From: Oscillibacter sp.
Lineage (GTDB): Bacteria > Bacillota > Clostridia > Oscillospirales > Oscillospiraceae
Direction of reading: 5' to 3'
NCBI GenBank assembly: GCA_017547085.1
Contig: JAFYQM010000051.1
Location: 1-64,000, forward strand
Length of the DNA stretch: 64,000 bases
The stretch's first letter is position 1, and every line of letters starts with the position of its first letter. Made by a program: the position numbers and the translations under genes. The notes under the pieces were generated by a model. The model did not search any database. It had not been told where the DNA came from and saw only the letters and a program-made list of their open reading frames with translations. Of the stretch, positions 24,245-33,847 are shown piece by piece.

Positions 24245-24348
24245 CTGTATCTTCTGCCCTGATCGGTCCAGAATCAATGAAACAACTGGGCTGCAAGGAT
24301 TTGAAACACACAGGGGTTTACGGCGTAAGCCCCGCATTTGGCCCGACC

Positions 24349-26010
24349 TCAAACACCCATGAACTCCAGCACCTGCTGAATGGTTTTCTTTCCAAAGGAT
24401 ACTTTTTCATCGTTGATGACCAAACAAGGAACACTCATAACCTGATATCGTTTTTTCAGTGCCTCAAAATGGTGAATATCATATACCTCGCCAGTCACAT
24501 AAGGATTTTCCGCAGCGATGCGCTGGACACCCTGTACCAAATCAGGACACATCGTACACGAGAGAGAAACCAGAATTTTTGCATCAACAGGTGCTTTGAT
24601 TTCTGCAATTCTCCGCCGAGTATCCTCGTCTAACATTTGGCCGGGGCCTGCGACATTGTAGAGTCCCAGCACAAAGGAGGTGAACTCATGTCCGCCGGGC
24701 ACCCCATGGAAGGCGAGGCCTGTTTCAGTGCCGTCAGCCAGGCAGATTCTTACACATGGGGCGATCTCCGAAGATGCTTCATGCTCTGCTATTTCCACCG
24801 TCAGCTTTTCCGAAAGATCAGCCAGCGCTGTCATATACTCTTCCAGTTCTCTGGAGACAGGGCGGTTGTCCAGATACAATTTCAGCAGCAGTGGACGGGC
24901 CATTTTCCCGAAAACCGAGTCCAGCTGTGCCTTCATTTCCGGAGTAAAAAGATCGCTGGTGCCGGTAGGAGCCTCTGTTAAGGTCGTCACAGCGCGGTCA
25001 TTCTCGCCGGCAGGTTTTGCCTCTGGCTGCACCGGACGCAGACCGGTCTTACGCTGCAATTCGGCAGCATACCGTTCCAGCTCTGTGGCAGCCAAAGCAC
25101 CGTCGCTCACAGCGGTGACCACCTGACGCAAAGGCTTGATGCAGACATCTCCCGCTGCGTATACGCCGTCCACGTTCGTTTTCCTGGTAGTATCAGTTAC
25201 AATATACCCCTGTTCGTTTAGTTCTACCGCGCCTTTGAGCACTTCTGTGTCAGGAGCATATCCGGCAAGTACAAAAACGCCAAAACTTTCGCCGGCAGGA
25301 CACTTTACTTCTGTCACCTCTCCGGTAGCGGTATTTTTGTAGCGAGCATAGTTAAGGCCATTATTTCCAGATACTTCCTCCATGACTGTATGTGGCAGGA
25401 TGGTAATTTTTTCGTGATTTTTTGCCTGATCCGCAACGGAAGCAGCACAAGAGAAATCATCCTTGCGGATGAGGATCGTCACATGGCGGGCAAATTTGGT
25501 AAGAAACACGCTCTCTTCCGCAGCAGCGTATCCACCACCGACCACATAAATATCTTTTCCTGTAAAAAACTCGCCGTCACAAGTCGCACAGTAGGCAACG
25601 CCTCGCCCCTTGTATTCTTCCTCGCCCTTGAAGCCGACCGTTCTGGGATGTGCGCCGATAGCCAGCAGCACACCAAAGCAGTAAAGGTCTCCCTGATTGG
25701 TGCGCACGGTCTTGATATCCCCAGCAAAATCAAAGGCAGTCGCTTCTGCCAGCAGAAACTCCGCTCCGAAAGATTCTGCCTGTTTTCGCATCGTATCAGT
25801 AAGCGCTGCCCCGCTGGTTCTCTCAATACCGGGATAGTTGACCACTTCATGGGTAATGGCGATCTGCCCGCCAAAATACATTTTTTCCAATACCAGCACC
25901 CGGTATTTTGCCCGGGCCAGATAAAGGGCGGCGGTCAACCCCGCAGGGCCTCCGCCTACCACGATAACATCATACAGCTTGTCCGCGTTAATATTTTCAG
26001 GACTCCCCAT
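24349..26010 (-). CDS. AhpF-like fusion: thioredoxin-reductase domain followed by C-terminal AhpF-NTD-type domain
   Basis: A 553-residue flavoprotein. Residues 13-310 form a TrxR domain: FAD motif GGGPAG at 19-24, CATC at 141-144 and the NAD-binding VVGGGYAAAEE. A linker of about 40 residues leads to a tandem thioredoxin-like domain like the AhpF N-terminal domain, with SCTMC near residue 486-490. In E. coli AhpF the order is reversed. It probably reduces the AhpC encoded upstream; the ATG overlaps the ahpC stop (TAATG). Confidence 0.85.
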   Translation of the reverse strand: MGSPENINADKLYDVIVVGGGPAGLTAALYLARAKYRVLVLEKMYFGGQIAITHEVVNYPGIERTSGAALTDTMRKQAESFGAEFLLAEATAFDFAGDIKTVRTNQGDLYCFGVLLAIGAHPRTVGFKGEEEYKGRGVAYCATCDGEFFTGKDIYVVGGGYAAAEESVFLTKFARHVTILIRKDDFSCAASVADQAKNHEKITILPHTVMEEVSGNNGLNYARYKNTATGEVTEVKCPAGESFGVFVLAGYAPDTEVLKGAVELNEQGYIVTDTTRKTNVDGVYAAGDVCIKPLRQVVTAVSDGALAATELERYAAELQRKTGLRPVQPEAKPAGENDRAVTTLTEAPTGTSDLFTPEMKAQLDSVFGKMARPLLLKLYLDNRPVSRELEEYMTALADLSEKLTVEIAEHEASSEIAPCVRICLADGTETGLAFHGVPGGHEFTSFVLGLYNVAGPGQMLDEDTRRRIAEIKAPVDAKILVSLSCTMCPDLVQGVQRIAAENPYVTGEVYDIHHFEALKKRYQVMSVPCLVINDEKVSFGKKTIQQVLEFMGV

Positions 26011-26573
26011 TACAGCTGTCCCACCAGATCCAGACTGGGCTTCAGGGTTTCCTCACCGGGCTTCCAGTTCGCGGGGCAAACCTGATCGCCATGAGCGTGA
26101 ACAAACTGGCAAGCCTGTACTTTACGAAACAGCTCCTCGGCATTTCGACCCACGTTGCCGGCTGTCACCTCATAGCCTACGATTTTTCCCTCAGGATTGA
26201 TGATGAAAGTGCCCCGCTCTGCCAGACCGTCGGCCTCAATCAGCACCTCAAAGTCACGGGCGAGCTTATGGGTGGGGTCGGCCAGCATGGGATAGTTGAT
26301 CTTCTTGATACGCTCGGACGCATCGTGCCAGGCCTTGTGGACAAAATGGGTGTCAGTGGATACGGCATAGACCTCACAGCCCACAGCCTTGAAGTCCTCA
26401 TACTTCTCCGCCAGATCCTCCAGTTCAGTGGGGCAAACGAAAGTGAAGTCGGCAGGATAGAAAAAGAACACGCTCCACTTTCCCAGAATCTCCTCCTTGG
26501 AAACGAACTTGAAGTCGTTTTCATGGAATGCGTAGACTTTGAATTCAGAGACTTCCTTGTTGATCATGGACAT
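26010..26573 (-). CDS. ahpC: Alkyl hydroperoxide reductase peroxiredoxin
   Basis: A 187-residue typical 2-Cys peroxiredoxin. The peroxidatic Cys47 is in FTFVCPTEL, the resolving Cys166 in VCPANWKPG. Full length. It reduces hydroperoxides and is recycled by the AhpF-like product of the next gene, with which it is translationally coupled. The SD GGAGG lies eight bases before the ATG. Confidence 0.95.
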   Translation of the reverse strand: MSMINKEVSEFKVYAFHENDFKFVSKEEILGKWSVFFFYPADFTFVCPTELEDLAEKYEDFKAVGCEVYAVSTDTHFVHKAWHDASERIKKINYPMLADPTHKLARDFEVLIEADGLAERGTFIINPEGKIVGYEVTAGNVGRNAEELFRKVQACQFVHAHGDQVCPANWKPGEETLKPSLDLVGQL

Positions 26574-26576
26574 CGA

Positions 26577-26951
26577 TTATTTCCTCCAAAGATTGTGTTG
26601 ATTGCAAAAGGCACAGACTGTTCGTACCTCATCACCCTCACAAAGAGCAAATTTTGCTTTGGGCTTGTCAGTGGGCTTCAGATGGGCATACTGAATAATA
26701 TGCTCCGTTTCCAGACAGATCCATTCGATATAATGTTCCTCCGTCATGGGATGTTCAATCGATCCAACCGTGACATGGACGGTGTTCCCCTCCACATCAT
26801 AAACGGGAATATGCTTTTCCTGAGATGCTTCCGTGCTTCCCGGAATGATTTCCTGCATTTTTTCACTGCAGCAATATACTGGAACACCTTTATCACAGAT
26901 CATAGAGATGATATTGCCGCAATGCCTGCAAACATAGAATTTCTGTTTCAT
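26577..26951 (-). CDS. dfx: Desulfoferrodoxin (2Fe superoxide reductase)
   Basis: A 124-residue superoxide reductase. C8, C11, C27 and C28 form the rubredoxin-like Dx centre; EKH (residues 45-47), a further His and the C-terminal CNQHNLW supply the catalytic iron ligands. ATG 26951 follows GAAGGAGG. It is followed after three bases by ahpC, making an oxygen-defence operon typical of strict anaerobes. Confidence 0.93.
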   Translation of the reverse strand: MKQKFYVCRHCGNIISMICDKGVPVYCCSEKMQEIIPGSTEASQEKHIPVYDVEGNTVHVTVGSIEHPMTEEHYIEWICLETEHIIQYAHLKPTDKPKAKFALCEGDEVRTVCAFCNQHNLWRK

Positions 26952-27041
26952 GGAATCGCCTCCTTCTGAGAAAAGTATGTCCTTCCTTTCTGAAATAATG
27001 CATCTGTTACGGGGCATACTACCGCAAAAGGAGTGCAAAAA

Positions 27042-28435
27042 ATGGGACAGAACCATGCCTATAAAAGAGGATTTATTCCATATGCATTTGCCGCTTTTCT
27101 CATCGGGATCGTGGGCGGTTTTTCCACTGTGCTGGGTCCGGCCTTTGTGCAGGACATCGGCATCCCTTACAATAACACCACATGGACGGCACTGGCGCAA
27201 GCCATGTCTACCGCCGCCTGTGCACCGATCTTAGGTAAACTGGGGGATGTCATTGGACGGCGAACGACCCTCCTGCTGGGTATCGCCGTCTATGGTATCG
27301 GCAATGCCCTCTCGGCTCTTGCAAATTCGCTGCTGTTTATGCTGGCAGCCCGGTTTATTGTGGGAATCGGAAGTGCGGCTATCGCTCCCGTCGTTTTGGC
27401 TTATATCGTCACAGAGTTCCCCCAAAACGAGGTGGCAAAGGGCTTTTCTCTGTATATGCTGATCTCCAGTGCCTCCGTGGTCTTCGGCCCCACTCTGGGC
27501 AGCCTCATGGTTCGCTCCTATGGCTGGCGCACCATGATATGGGTCTGTGTTGCGATCTCCGCGGCCGTTTTCTTCGTCTGTCTGATTAGCTGTCGCAAAG
27601 CAGACGGCATCCGAAGGCCCTTGACTCACTTTGATACCACCGGCGCAGTTTTGGTGCTGATCTTCTTCAGTCTCGCCCGTGCATCCCATCCTTTGGGCAA
27701 AACTTCGGCTGGACTTCCATTGCCTCCCTGTGGGTTTTGATTGCAGCCATACTCTCTTTAACAGGACTCATTCTCGCGGAAAAGCGGGCGAAAAATCCAA
27801 TATTGCCCGGCAGCTTCATGAAACGAAAAGCCTTTATCCTGAGTATTCTTGCCCTATTTCTCACTCAGGGCCTGATGCAGGCTAATATGACCAACATCAT
27901 CGTGTTTGTGAACTACACCCAGCCGTACAATTCCGTCATCTCCGGCTACGCCATCTCCATCATGTATCTGGGCATGTCCCTTGGAGCGGTCATTCTGGGG
28001 CCGCTGGCAGACCGCCGGGAACCCAAGTGGGTATTGACGGCATCCCTGACCCTGACGGGGATCGGCTGCGCGCTCATGCTGCTTTTCTCCGAAAACACCT
28101 CCGTTCTTTTGCTGGCGCTCTCTCTTGGTATCCTCGGCTTTGGTCTGGGTGGAAACGGCACAATCTTTATGAAAGTAGTGCTCTCCGGTGTTCCTGCCGG
28201 ACAGGCAGGCGCGGGAACGGGAACCTATGGCCTGTTTCGTGACCTTGCCGCTCCCTTTGGTGTGGCCGTGTTTGTTCCCATGTTTACCAATCAAATTACC
28301 GGCCTCATTGCAGTGGGTACAGGGCAGGAGGCCGCAGCAGTCAGTGCCATCGGAACGCTGGCAGTCACAGAACTGGTCTGCGTTGCCGTCGGCATCGCCA
28401 TCGTGCTGATGCTGCCAAAAATCCGAAAAATATAA
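27042..28435 (+). pseudogene. MFS transporter (14-helix DHA2 type) interrupted by a frameshift
   Basis: The first frame (27042-27740) gives six or seven helices with LGKLGDVIGRRTTLLLG (MFS motif A); the second (27737-28435) gives the remaining helices from IAAILSLTG on. Between about 27680 and 27715 translation leaves frame: the second frame already reads SFGQNFGWTSIASLWVLIAA before the first ends. One missing base explains this and would restore about 464 residues, the usual family size. It may be a real pseudogene or a sequencing error. It leads the transcript with the SDR gene. Confidence 0.75.
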
Positions 28436-28447
28436 AGGAGTTCCACT

Positions 28448-29233
28448 ATGAGATTGAAAGACAAAGTCATCCTGATCACTGCATCCACCAGAGGGATCGG
28501 CTACGCTTGCGTCGAAGCCTGCGCAAAAGAAGGCGCCATCGTCTATATGGCGGCAAGAGACTTGGAGCGGGCCCAAGCAGCAGCAGAGCAGCTCAGCGCC
28601 GCAGGCGGTCGGGTGAAGTGCATATACAACGATGCCACAAAGCCCGAGACATTTATCACTATGGTGGACGAGGTAGTAAACGATGCAGGGCGCATCAATG
28701 TGCTGGTCAATAATTTCGGCACCTCCAACCGCCAGAAGGATCTGGACTTTGCAAATACAGATCCCAACGTATTTCTGGATACCGTCACCCTCAATTTACG
28801 AAGCGTGTTTCTGGCAAGTCAGGCAGCTGTCCGGTATATGAAAAAAGGCGGAGGCGGCAGCATCATCAACATCTCGTCTGTTGGCGGACTGGTACCGGAT
28901 ATTTCTCAGGTCGCTTACGGCACCAGCAAGGCGGCTATCAACTACCTGACAAAGCTAATCGCCGTGCATGAGGCCAAAAACGGTATCCGCTGCAACGCGG
29001 TTCTTCCCGGCATGACCGCCACGGACGCGGTGGAAAAGAATTTGACGGAGGAGTTTCGCAGTCTGTTCCTGCGGCATATCCCGCTGGGCCGGATGGGCCT
29101 TCCGGAGGAAATTGCCGCAGCTGTGGTCCACTTTGCCAGCGATGAGTCTGCCTATACCACCGGACAAATCATGGCCGTTTCCGGAGGTTTTGGATTGGCC
29201 ACACCGGTCTATGGCGATCTGGCCGGTCAATAA
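28448..29233 (+). CDS. SDR oxidoreductase, 7-alpha-hydroxysteroid-dehydrogenase-like
   Basis: A 261-residue classical SDR. The cofactor loop is TASTRGIG (11-18), NNFG near 88-91, the catalytic Ser143/144, Tyr157 and Lys161 in YGTSK. From memory it resembles clostridial 7-alpha-HSDH over its length: STRGIG, LAKEGA/VYLAAR-like, GGGSIINIS, VPDISQVAYGTSKAAIN, IRCNAVLPG and a C-terminal GGFGLATPVYG, a segment typical of that enzyme rather than of FabG. Bile acid oxidation is therefore likely but untested. It is 12 bases downstream of the frameshifted MFS gene. Confidence 0.75.
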   Translation: MRLKDKVILITASTRGIGYACVEACAKEGAIVYMAARDLERAQAAAEQLSAAGGRVKCIYNDATKPETFITMVDEVVNDAGRINVLVNNFGTSNRQKDLDFANTDPNVFLDTVTLNLRSVFLASQAAVRYMKKGGGGSIINISSVGGLVPDISQVAYGTSKAAINYLTKLIAVHEAKNGIRCNAVLPGMTATDAVEKNLTEEFRSLFLRHIPLGRMGLPEEIAAAVVHFASDESAYTTGQIMAVSGGFGLATPVYGDLAGQ

Positions 29234-29244
29234 AGAAATCTGCA

Positions 29245-30168
29245 ATGAAATACTATCATGGTGCAAGCCAAAACAACTCGTATTTCGAAGGCTGGTATCT
29301 GAAATACCAGACAAAAGACGGAAAAGTGCTTGCTCTGATTCCCGCGCTTCACATCGACGGCACGGGACAGCGCAGCATATCCTTGCAAATTCTCACCGAC
29401 AGCGCTTCATGGTGGCTGGAATACCCGGAAACGGAATTCCATGCTTCTCAAAGACGGTTTCACATCCGTGTGGGCAAAAACACTTTTTGTGATGAGGAAA
29501 CACAGCTGCATGTGGAACGCGACGGGCTCTCTCTCCATGGAACGCTGTATCACGGTCCTTTCATCCATCTTACCTCGGACATCATGGGGCCGTTTCGTTT
29601 CTTTGCAGGGATGGAGTGCACCCACGGCGTTATCAGCATGGGGCATTTATTGAATGGGACCCTAACCTTAAACGGGGAGGACATGGATTTTACGGGCGGT
29701 ATCGGGTACGTGGAAACGGACCTTGGGCGCTCCTTCCCCAGCACGTATCTCTGGACACAGTGTGTCTGGCGTGAGCCGCAGTGCGGCAGCCTGATGCTCT
29801 CCATTGCCACCATTCCCCTGCCAATCGGGCAATTTACCGGCTGTATTTGCGCCGTGATCCACAACGGGCGGGAATATCGACTGGCTACCTACCGGAGCGT
29901 CCGTATCGAACAATGGTCCAGTACCGGCGCAATCATCCGTCAGGGGAAATACCGGTTGTCCGTGGAAGTGCTGGAGAAACAGGGGCACCCTCTGCGGGCA
30001 CCTGTTGACGGTGTCATGGGCCGCACCATCCACGAAAGTCTTCGTGCCAGAGTACGGTACTGTTTCTGGCACGGCGAGAATCTCCTGTTCGAACACACAG
30101 ATGACTGCGCCAGCTTCGAATACGCGGATCAGAGGCCAACTGCGCATAATTCCCAAAAAAACATGTAA
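29245..30168 (+). CDS. Tocopherol-cyclase-like protein of unknown function
   Basis: A 307-residue protein with the N-terminal [12 protein letters not shown] signature and the later [12 protein letters not shown] and [22 protein letters not shown] blocks of the tocopherol-cyclase-like family. Bacterial members are not tocopherol cyclases as far as known; they probably have a lipocalin-like double barrel that may bind hydrophobic ligands. It follows the SDR by 11 bases, so a shared steroid or lipid substrate is possible (inference). The SD is weak. Confidence 0.65.
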   Translation: MKYYHGASQNNSYFEGWYLKYQTKDGKVLALIPALHIDGTGQRSISLQILTDSASWWLEYPETEFHASQRRFHIRVGKNTFCDEETQLHVERDGLSLHGTLYHGPFIHLTSDIMGPFRFFAGMECTHGVISMGHLLNGTLTLNGEDMDFTGGIGYVETDLGRSFPSTYLWTQCVWREPQCGSLMLSIATIPLPIGQFTGCICAVIHNGREYRLATYRSVRIEQWSSTGAIIRQGKYRLSVEVLEKQGHPLRAPVDGVMGRTIHESLRARVRYCFWHGENLLFEHTDDCASFEYADQRPTAHNSQKNM

Positions 30169-30185
30169 AAACGAGGAGCTCCGCC

Positions 30186-32174
30186 ATGCCAAATCAATTA
30201 CAATTTGAGAAATCGCCCTATCTGCTTCAGCATAAACACAATCCCGTAAACTGGCTGCCCTGGGGAAGCGCCGCCTTCGAAGCTGCCCATACCGAGGACA
30301 AGCCTGTCTTTTTAAGCATCGGCTATTCCACCTGCCATTGGTGCCACGTCATGGCCCACGAGTCTTTCGAGGATGTGGATGCGGCGGAAGTTATCAACCG
30401 TAGCTTTATTCCCATCAAGGTGGATCGTGAGGAGCGACCGGACATTGACGCAGTCTATATGGCGGCATGCATGGCAATGACAGGCTCCGGCGGTTGGCCT
30501 TTGACCGTGCTGATGACGCCGGATCAAAAGCCTTTCTGGGCAGGAACTTATCTGCCCAAGCAAACCCTTCTATCCCTGCTGAGCCAAGTGGAGCGGCTGT
30601 GGCATGAGGAACGTGAAAGCCTGCTCTCCGCCGGTGACGAATTGACCGCCTATCTACAAAAGGAGGAAACTGCCCGTCCCGTCACTCCCAAACGGGAATT
30701 GGTCATTCAAGCAGCCAACCAATATGCCCAGTCTTTTGATTCCCAATGGGGTGGTTTTGGCCGGGCACCAAAATTCCCCACACCTCATAACCTGATCTTT
30801 CTGATGCGGTATGCCAAGCGTACCGAAACCGCAAACGCCTTAGAAATGGTCGAACGGACATTGGAGGCTATGTATCGCGGCGGCTTGTTTGATCATGTGG
30901 GCGGCGGTTTTTCCCGCTACTCCACAGACAAGCAATGGCTGGTTCCACACTTCGAAAAAATGCTGTACGATAACGCTCTGTTGACGTTTGCTTATACTGA
31001 AGCCTTTCAACACACCCATCGTCCGCTCTACGGGATGGTGGCCCGCCGCACAGCAGAATATGTGCTGCGGGAACTGACATCATCCCAAGGCGGCTTTTAC
31101 TGCGGTCAGGATGCAGACAGTGAGGGTGTTGAGGGAAAATACTATGTTTTCACCCCATCGGAACTGCATGATCTGCTGGACGAGGAAGCAGCCAACGCAT
31201 TCTGTCTGCGATATGGCGTGACGGCACAGGGAAATTTTGAGGGATATAACATCCCTAACCTGATTGGGCAGGCAAACATCGACGAAGAACCGGCCGGCAT
31301 GGACGACATCCAGGAACAACTGCGCACCTATCGACTCAGCAGAACCACCCTCCACAAGGACGATAAAATTCTCACCGCATGGAACGGCCTGATGATTGCA
31401 GCGCTTGCCAAAGCCGGACTGGTGCTGGAGGAACCACGTTATCTGGATGCGGCAGGCCGGGCGGTAGATTTTATTAGCAGTTACCTGACCGACCAAGATG
31501 GCAGGCTTTTGGCGCGGTGGCGGGATGGACAGAGCAACCACCCCGGCAAGCTGGAGGATTATGCATTTTATGCCTGGGGTCTGTTGGAACTGTATGGAGC
31601 AACATTTTCCATCCAATATCTGGCGGAATCGCAGCGGTTGGCCAGCCTGTTACTGGACTTTTTCTTTGACAAGGAAAACGGAGGCCTCTATCCCTACGCC
31701 TCTGATGGCGAGCAATTACTCACGCGGTCTAAAGAGGTATATGACGGTGCCATGCCCTCCGGCAATGCAGTGGCTGCGTTGGTGTTTTCCCGTCTGGCCC
31801 GGCTCACCGGCGAGACAAGGTGGCAGGAGACCGCGCGTCTGCAGTTTTCCTATCTGGCCGGGGCCGTGAAGTCGTATCCGGCAGGGCACAGCTTTACCAT
31901 GCTGACATTGTTGGAGGAACTCTGGCCTTCTGCGGAGCTGGTTTGCACCGCCAGCGAGGTTCCGGCGGAACTGATCGATTTTTTGCGCCGGGAATCACGG
32001 CCGGAAATGAGCGCACTGGTAAAAACACCAGAAAATCAGGAGGCCCTATCGGCGATCGCTCCTTTTACGCAAGACTATCCTGTTTTAAACCGCGAAGCAC
32101 GGTACTATTTTTGCAGAAATGGTGCCTGTACCCAACCGACTACCAATATCTCAGAACTGGAATCACTTTTATAG
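30186..32174 (+). CDS. DUF255 thioredoxin-domain protein (YyaL/SPATA20-like)
   Basis: A 662-residue protein. Residues 1-160 are the DUF255 thioredoxin-like domain with [17 protein letters not shown] and the CHWC site at C50/C53. The rest is an (alpha/alpha)6 barrel of the N-acylglucosamine-2-epimerase/cellobiose-epimerase type ([28 protein letters not shown]). It is full length with an intact active site. The function is unknown. It follows the tocopherol-cyclase-like gene by 17 bases. Confidence 0.88.
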   Translation: MPNQLQFEKSPYLLQHKHNPVNWLPWGSAAFEAAHTEDKPVFLSIGYSTCHWCHVMAHESFEDVDAAEVINRSFIPIKVDREERPDIDAVYMAACMAMTGSGGWPLTVLMTPDQKPFWAGTYLPKQTLLSLLSQVERLWHEERESLLSAGDELTAYLQKEETARPVTPKRELVIQAANQYAQSFDSQWGGFGRAPKFPTPHNLIFLMRYAKRTETANALEMVERTLEAMYRGGLFDHVGGGFSRYSTDKQWLVPHFEKMLYDNALLTFAYTEAFQHTHRPLYGMVARRTAEYVLRELTSSQGGFYCGQDADSEGVEGKYYVFTPSELHDLLDEEAANAFCLRYGVTAQGNFEGYNIPNLIGQANIDEEPAGMDDIQEQLRTYRLSRTTLHKDDKILTAWNGLMIAALAKAGLVLEEPRYLDAAGRAVDFISSYLTDQDGRLLARWRDGQSNHPGKLEDYAFYAWGLLELYGATFSIQYLAESQRLASLLLDFFFDKENGGLYPYASDGEQLLTRSKEVYDGAMPSGNAVAALVFSRLARLTGETRWQETARLQFSYLAGAVKSYPAGHSFTMLTLLEELWPSAELVCTASEVPAELIDFLRRESRPEMSALVKTPENQEALSAIAPFTQDYPVLNREARYYFCRNGACTQPTTNISELESLL

Positions 32175-32211
32175 AAACACTGGAGCCACGATGTTTGCTT
32201 TTGATGCGCAA

Positions 32212-32246
32212 AATGGCGGCAGGGAAAAGTCTTCCCTGCCGCCATT
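32212..32246. terminator. Bidirectional terminator between convergent genes
   Basis: A perfect 15-bp stem AATGGCGGCAGGGAA / TTCCCTGCCGCCATT with loop AAGTC, between the DUF255 and sdpI genes. Confidence 0.88.
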
Positions 32247-32249
32247 ATT

Positions 32250-33335
32250 TCATTCCATATAAAGTTTTATCTTCTCATAGATTGCTCTTGTACTTTCGGC
32301 ATCCGGTCCATTCATCACAAGAATGTTCCCGTCAATCGTCAGCACAACACAGGCATCGCACCTGGTATATGAATAACGCGTATAGTTTCCAAATTCCTCG
32401 TTGTGAAATGCTCCTGCGAGGAGGCGGGCACTGCCAAGTCCAAAGGTTCTTGCTCCTGTGTTGTCGTGATCACGATATTCCATACTCTCAATGGCATCAT
32501 ATTCAACCGTGAGATCACTCCAATAACTCGCTTCGATGGTAAATGCATCTTCCTCATAGCTCACATCAATGTCCCCGGTAAACATCATAACACCGCAAAA
32601 AATCAGAATGACGGCAGAAACAACGAAAGAAACAATGACAATGATTTTATTTGTCTTGTTTTTCGGAAGCGGGGTGATCACCGCCGTTCCTTCTCTTACC
32701 TGTTTTTTATGATACTGATAGGAATATACAATGGGAACCACCACCAGTACGATCATCGCGGCACCCATCACCCACGGCGCGATAAAAGCAGGCAAAAAAC
32801 CGCATACGATCAGCAGTAATCCGCCAATGACCCAAACTTTACCGCCAAAACGGTGGGTGGCATTCCAGTTTTCCTCATTTTCCAAAGTCCACTTTACTTT
32901 TATGCCAATCGTGTAATTCTGCTTGCACTTCGGCAAATAATTACCAATAACAATAAACACGATTCCCATCAACAGATTGGTGATCAGGTAAGGCTGAAAC
33001 TCTTTGCCAAAGGCAACCGCATACATCACACCGCTTGCGAACAAAGATATGACCGGGGTAATCCAAATGACGATCCCAAAAACTTTTTTGTTCTGTCCCT
33101 GATTCTTAGGGTCTTTGGCGGTACAGAACACACAAAGCCAATGAACAACCAGAATCAAAAGCGGCAGAGCAAAAACAGCAACAGGCCGGTTGCTCCAACC
33201 GTCGGCAGTTCCATCCAATCCCCAGTGGGTTGTCATTTCTCCGGGAAGCTTATTCCAAAAAATCAGTCCAAAGACAATGGGTAAAAGTATCATGGCAGAC
33301 GAAACAAGAAGTTTCCATTTGTTCTGTTTAATCAT
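32250..33335 (-). CDS. sdpI: SdpI-like membrane protein with DUF1648 domain
   Basis: A 361-residue integral membrane protein. The N-terminal DUF1648 motif LPGEMTTHWGLDGTADGWSNR is followed by six hydrophobic helices containing the SdpI signature (NLLMGIVFIVIGNYLPKCKQNYTIGIKVKWTLENEENWNATHRFGGKVWVIGG), then a soluble PH-like tail. In Bacillus SdpI gives immunity to the SdpC toxin and signals to SdpR. ATG 33335 is preferred over 33344 because only it leaves room for the SD AAAGGAG. No SdpC-like toxin is seen nearby. Confidence 0.85.
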   Translation of the reverse strand: MIKQNKWKLLVSSAMILLPIVFGLIFWNKLPGEMTTHWGLDGTADGWSNRPVAVFALPLLILVVHWLCVFCTAKDPKNQGQNKKVFGIVIWITPVISLFASGVMYAVAFGKEFQPYLITNLLMGIVFIVIGNYLPKCKQNYTIGIKVKWTLENEENWNATHRFGGKVWVIGGLLLIVCGFLPAFIAPWVMGAAMIVLVVVPIVYSYQYHKKQVREGTAVITPLPKNKTNKIIVIVSFVVSAVILIFCGVMMFTGDIDVSYEEDAFTIEASYWSDLTVEYDAIESMEYRDHDNTGARTFGLGSARLLAGAFHNEEFGNYTRYSYTRCDACVVLTIDGNILVMNGPDAESTRAIYEKIKLYME

Positions 33336-33603
33336 TGTCTTCATCTCCTTTCAAATCGGTAATCCACAGCATGATTTCTTCCAACACAGATACGTTCAAT
33401 TCATAGAAAATGAATTGTCCTTCTCTTGTATCCCGAACCAGATCTGCTTCTTTCAAAACAGACAAATGTCGGGAAATCGAAGCCGCTGTTACCGGAAAAT
33501 GGTCTGTAATCTCTCCGGCTGACATCCTGCCGCTTTTCAGTAAATTCAAAATTTCACGGCGAATCGGATCAGCAAGCGCTTTTAGTGTCTGCTGCAATCC
33601 CAC
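33328..33603 (-). CDS. sdpR: ArsR-family repressor SdpR-like
   Basis: A 91-residue winged-helix protein: LKALADPIRREILNLLKSGRMSAGEI, then FPVTAASISRHLSVLKEADLV as recognition helix region and a beta wing (DTREGQFIFYELN). It has no Cys pair for metal sensing, as in SdpR. It overlaps sdpI by a few bases. The palindromes upstream are probably its own operators. Confidence 0.9.
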   Translation of the reverse strand: MGLQQTLKALADPIRREILNLLKSGRMSAGEITDHFPVTAASISRHLSVLKEADLVRDTREGQFIFYELNVSVLEEIMLWITDLKGDEDND

Positions 33604-33618
33604 GCTCTACCCCTCCTT

Positions 33619-33652
33619 AACATTTAACCTAATTGTTAAATATAATTTAACA
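33619..33652. promoter_or_regulatory. Palindromic operators upstream of sdpR
   Basis: A 19-base palindrome TGTTAAAT-ata-ATTTAACA (33634-33652) and an overlapping TTAAC-N6-GTTAA (33624-33639). They sit in the promoter region of sdpRI and fit ArsR-type autoregulation. Confidence 0.6.
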
Positions 33653-33777
33653 CATGCACGTCTGCTCTGTCAATAGGCGCGAGATTTTTTTGAAATACTC
33701 CGATCGCATATGTAGAAAATGTGTCCGGTTTTCAAAGTAAATTCACGAGCTGAACACTCTGCCGAAACGCAAGCAAA

Positions 33778-33810
33778 GAGCGGGCGCAAACCCAATGGTT
33801 TGCGTCCGCT
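33778..33810 (-). terminator. Terminator of the E2-like gene
   Basis: A 14-bp stem GAGCGGGCGCAAAC(C) / GGTTTGCGTCCGCTC with one G-T pair and an AAT(G)-type loop, downstream of the gene ending at 33848. Minus-strand T content after it is modest. Confidence 0.7.
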
Positions 33811-33847
33811 CCCGAACCGCATTGATTTTTAGCCGCTTTCCTGCTGA

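Noticed and set aside
26571..26585. AATAATCGATG at the ahpC start as an operator copy
   Set aside because: Only half of the palindrome is present and it is explained by the ahpC SD-to-start spacing; chance is likely.
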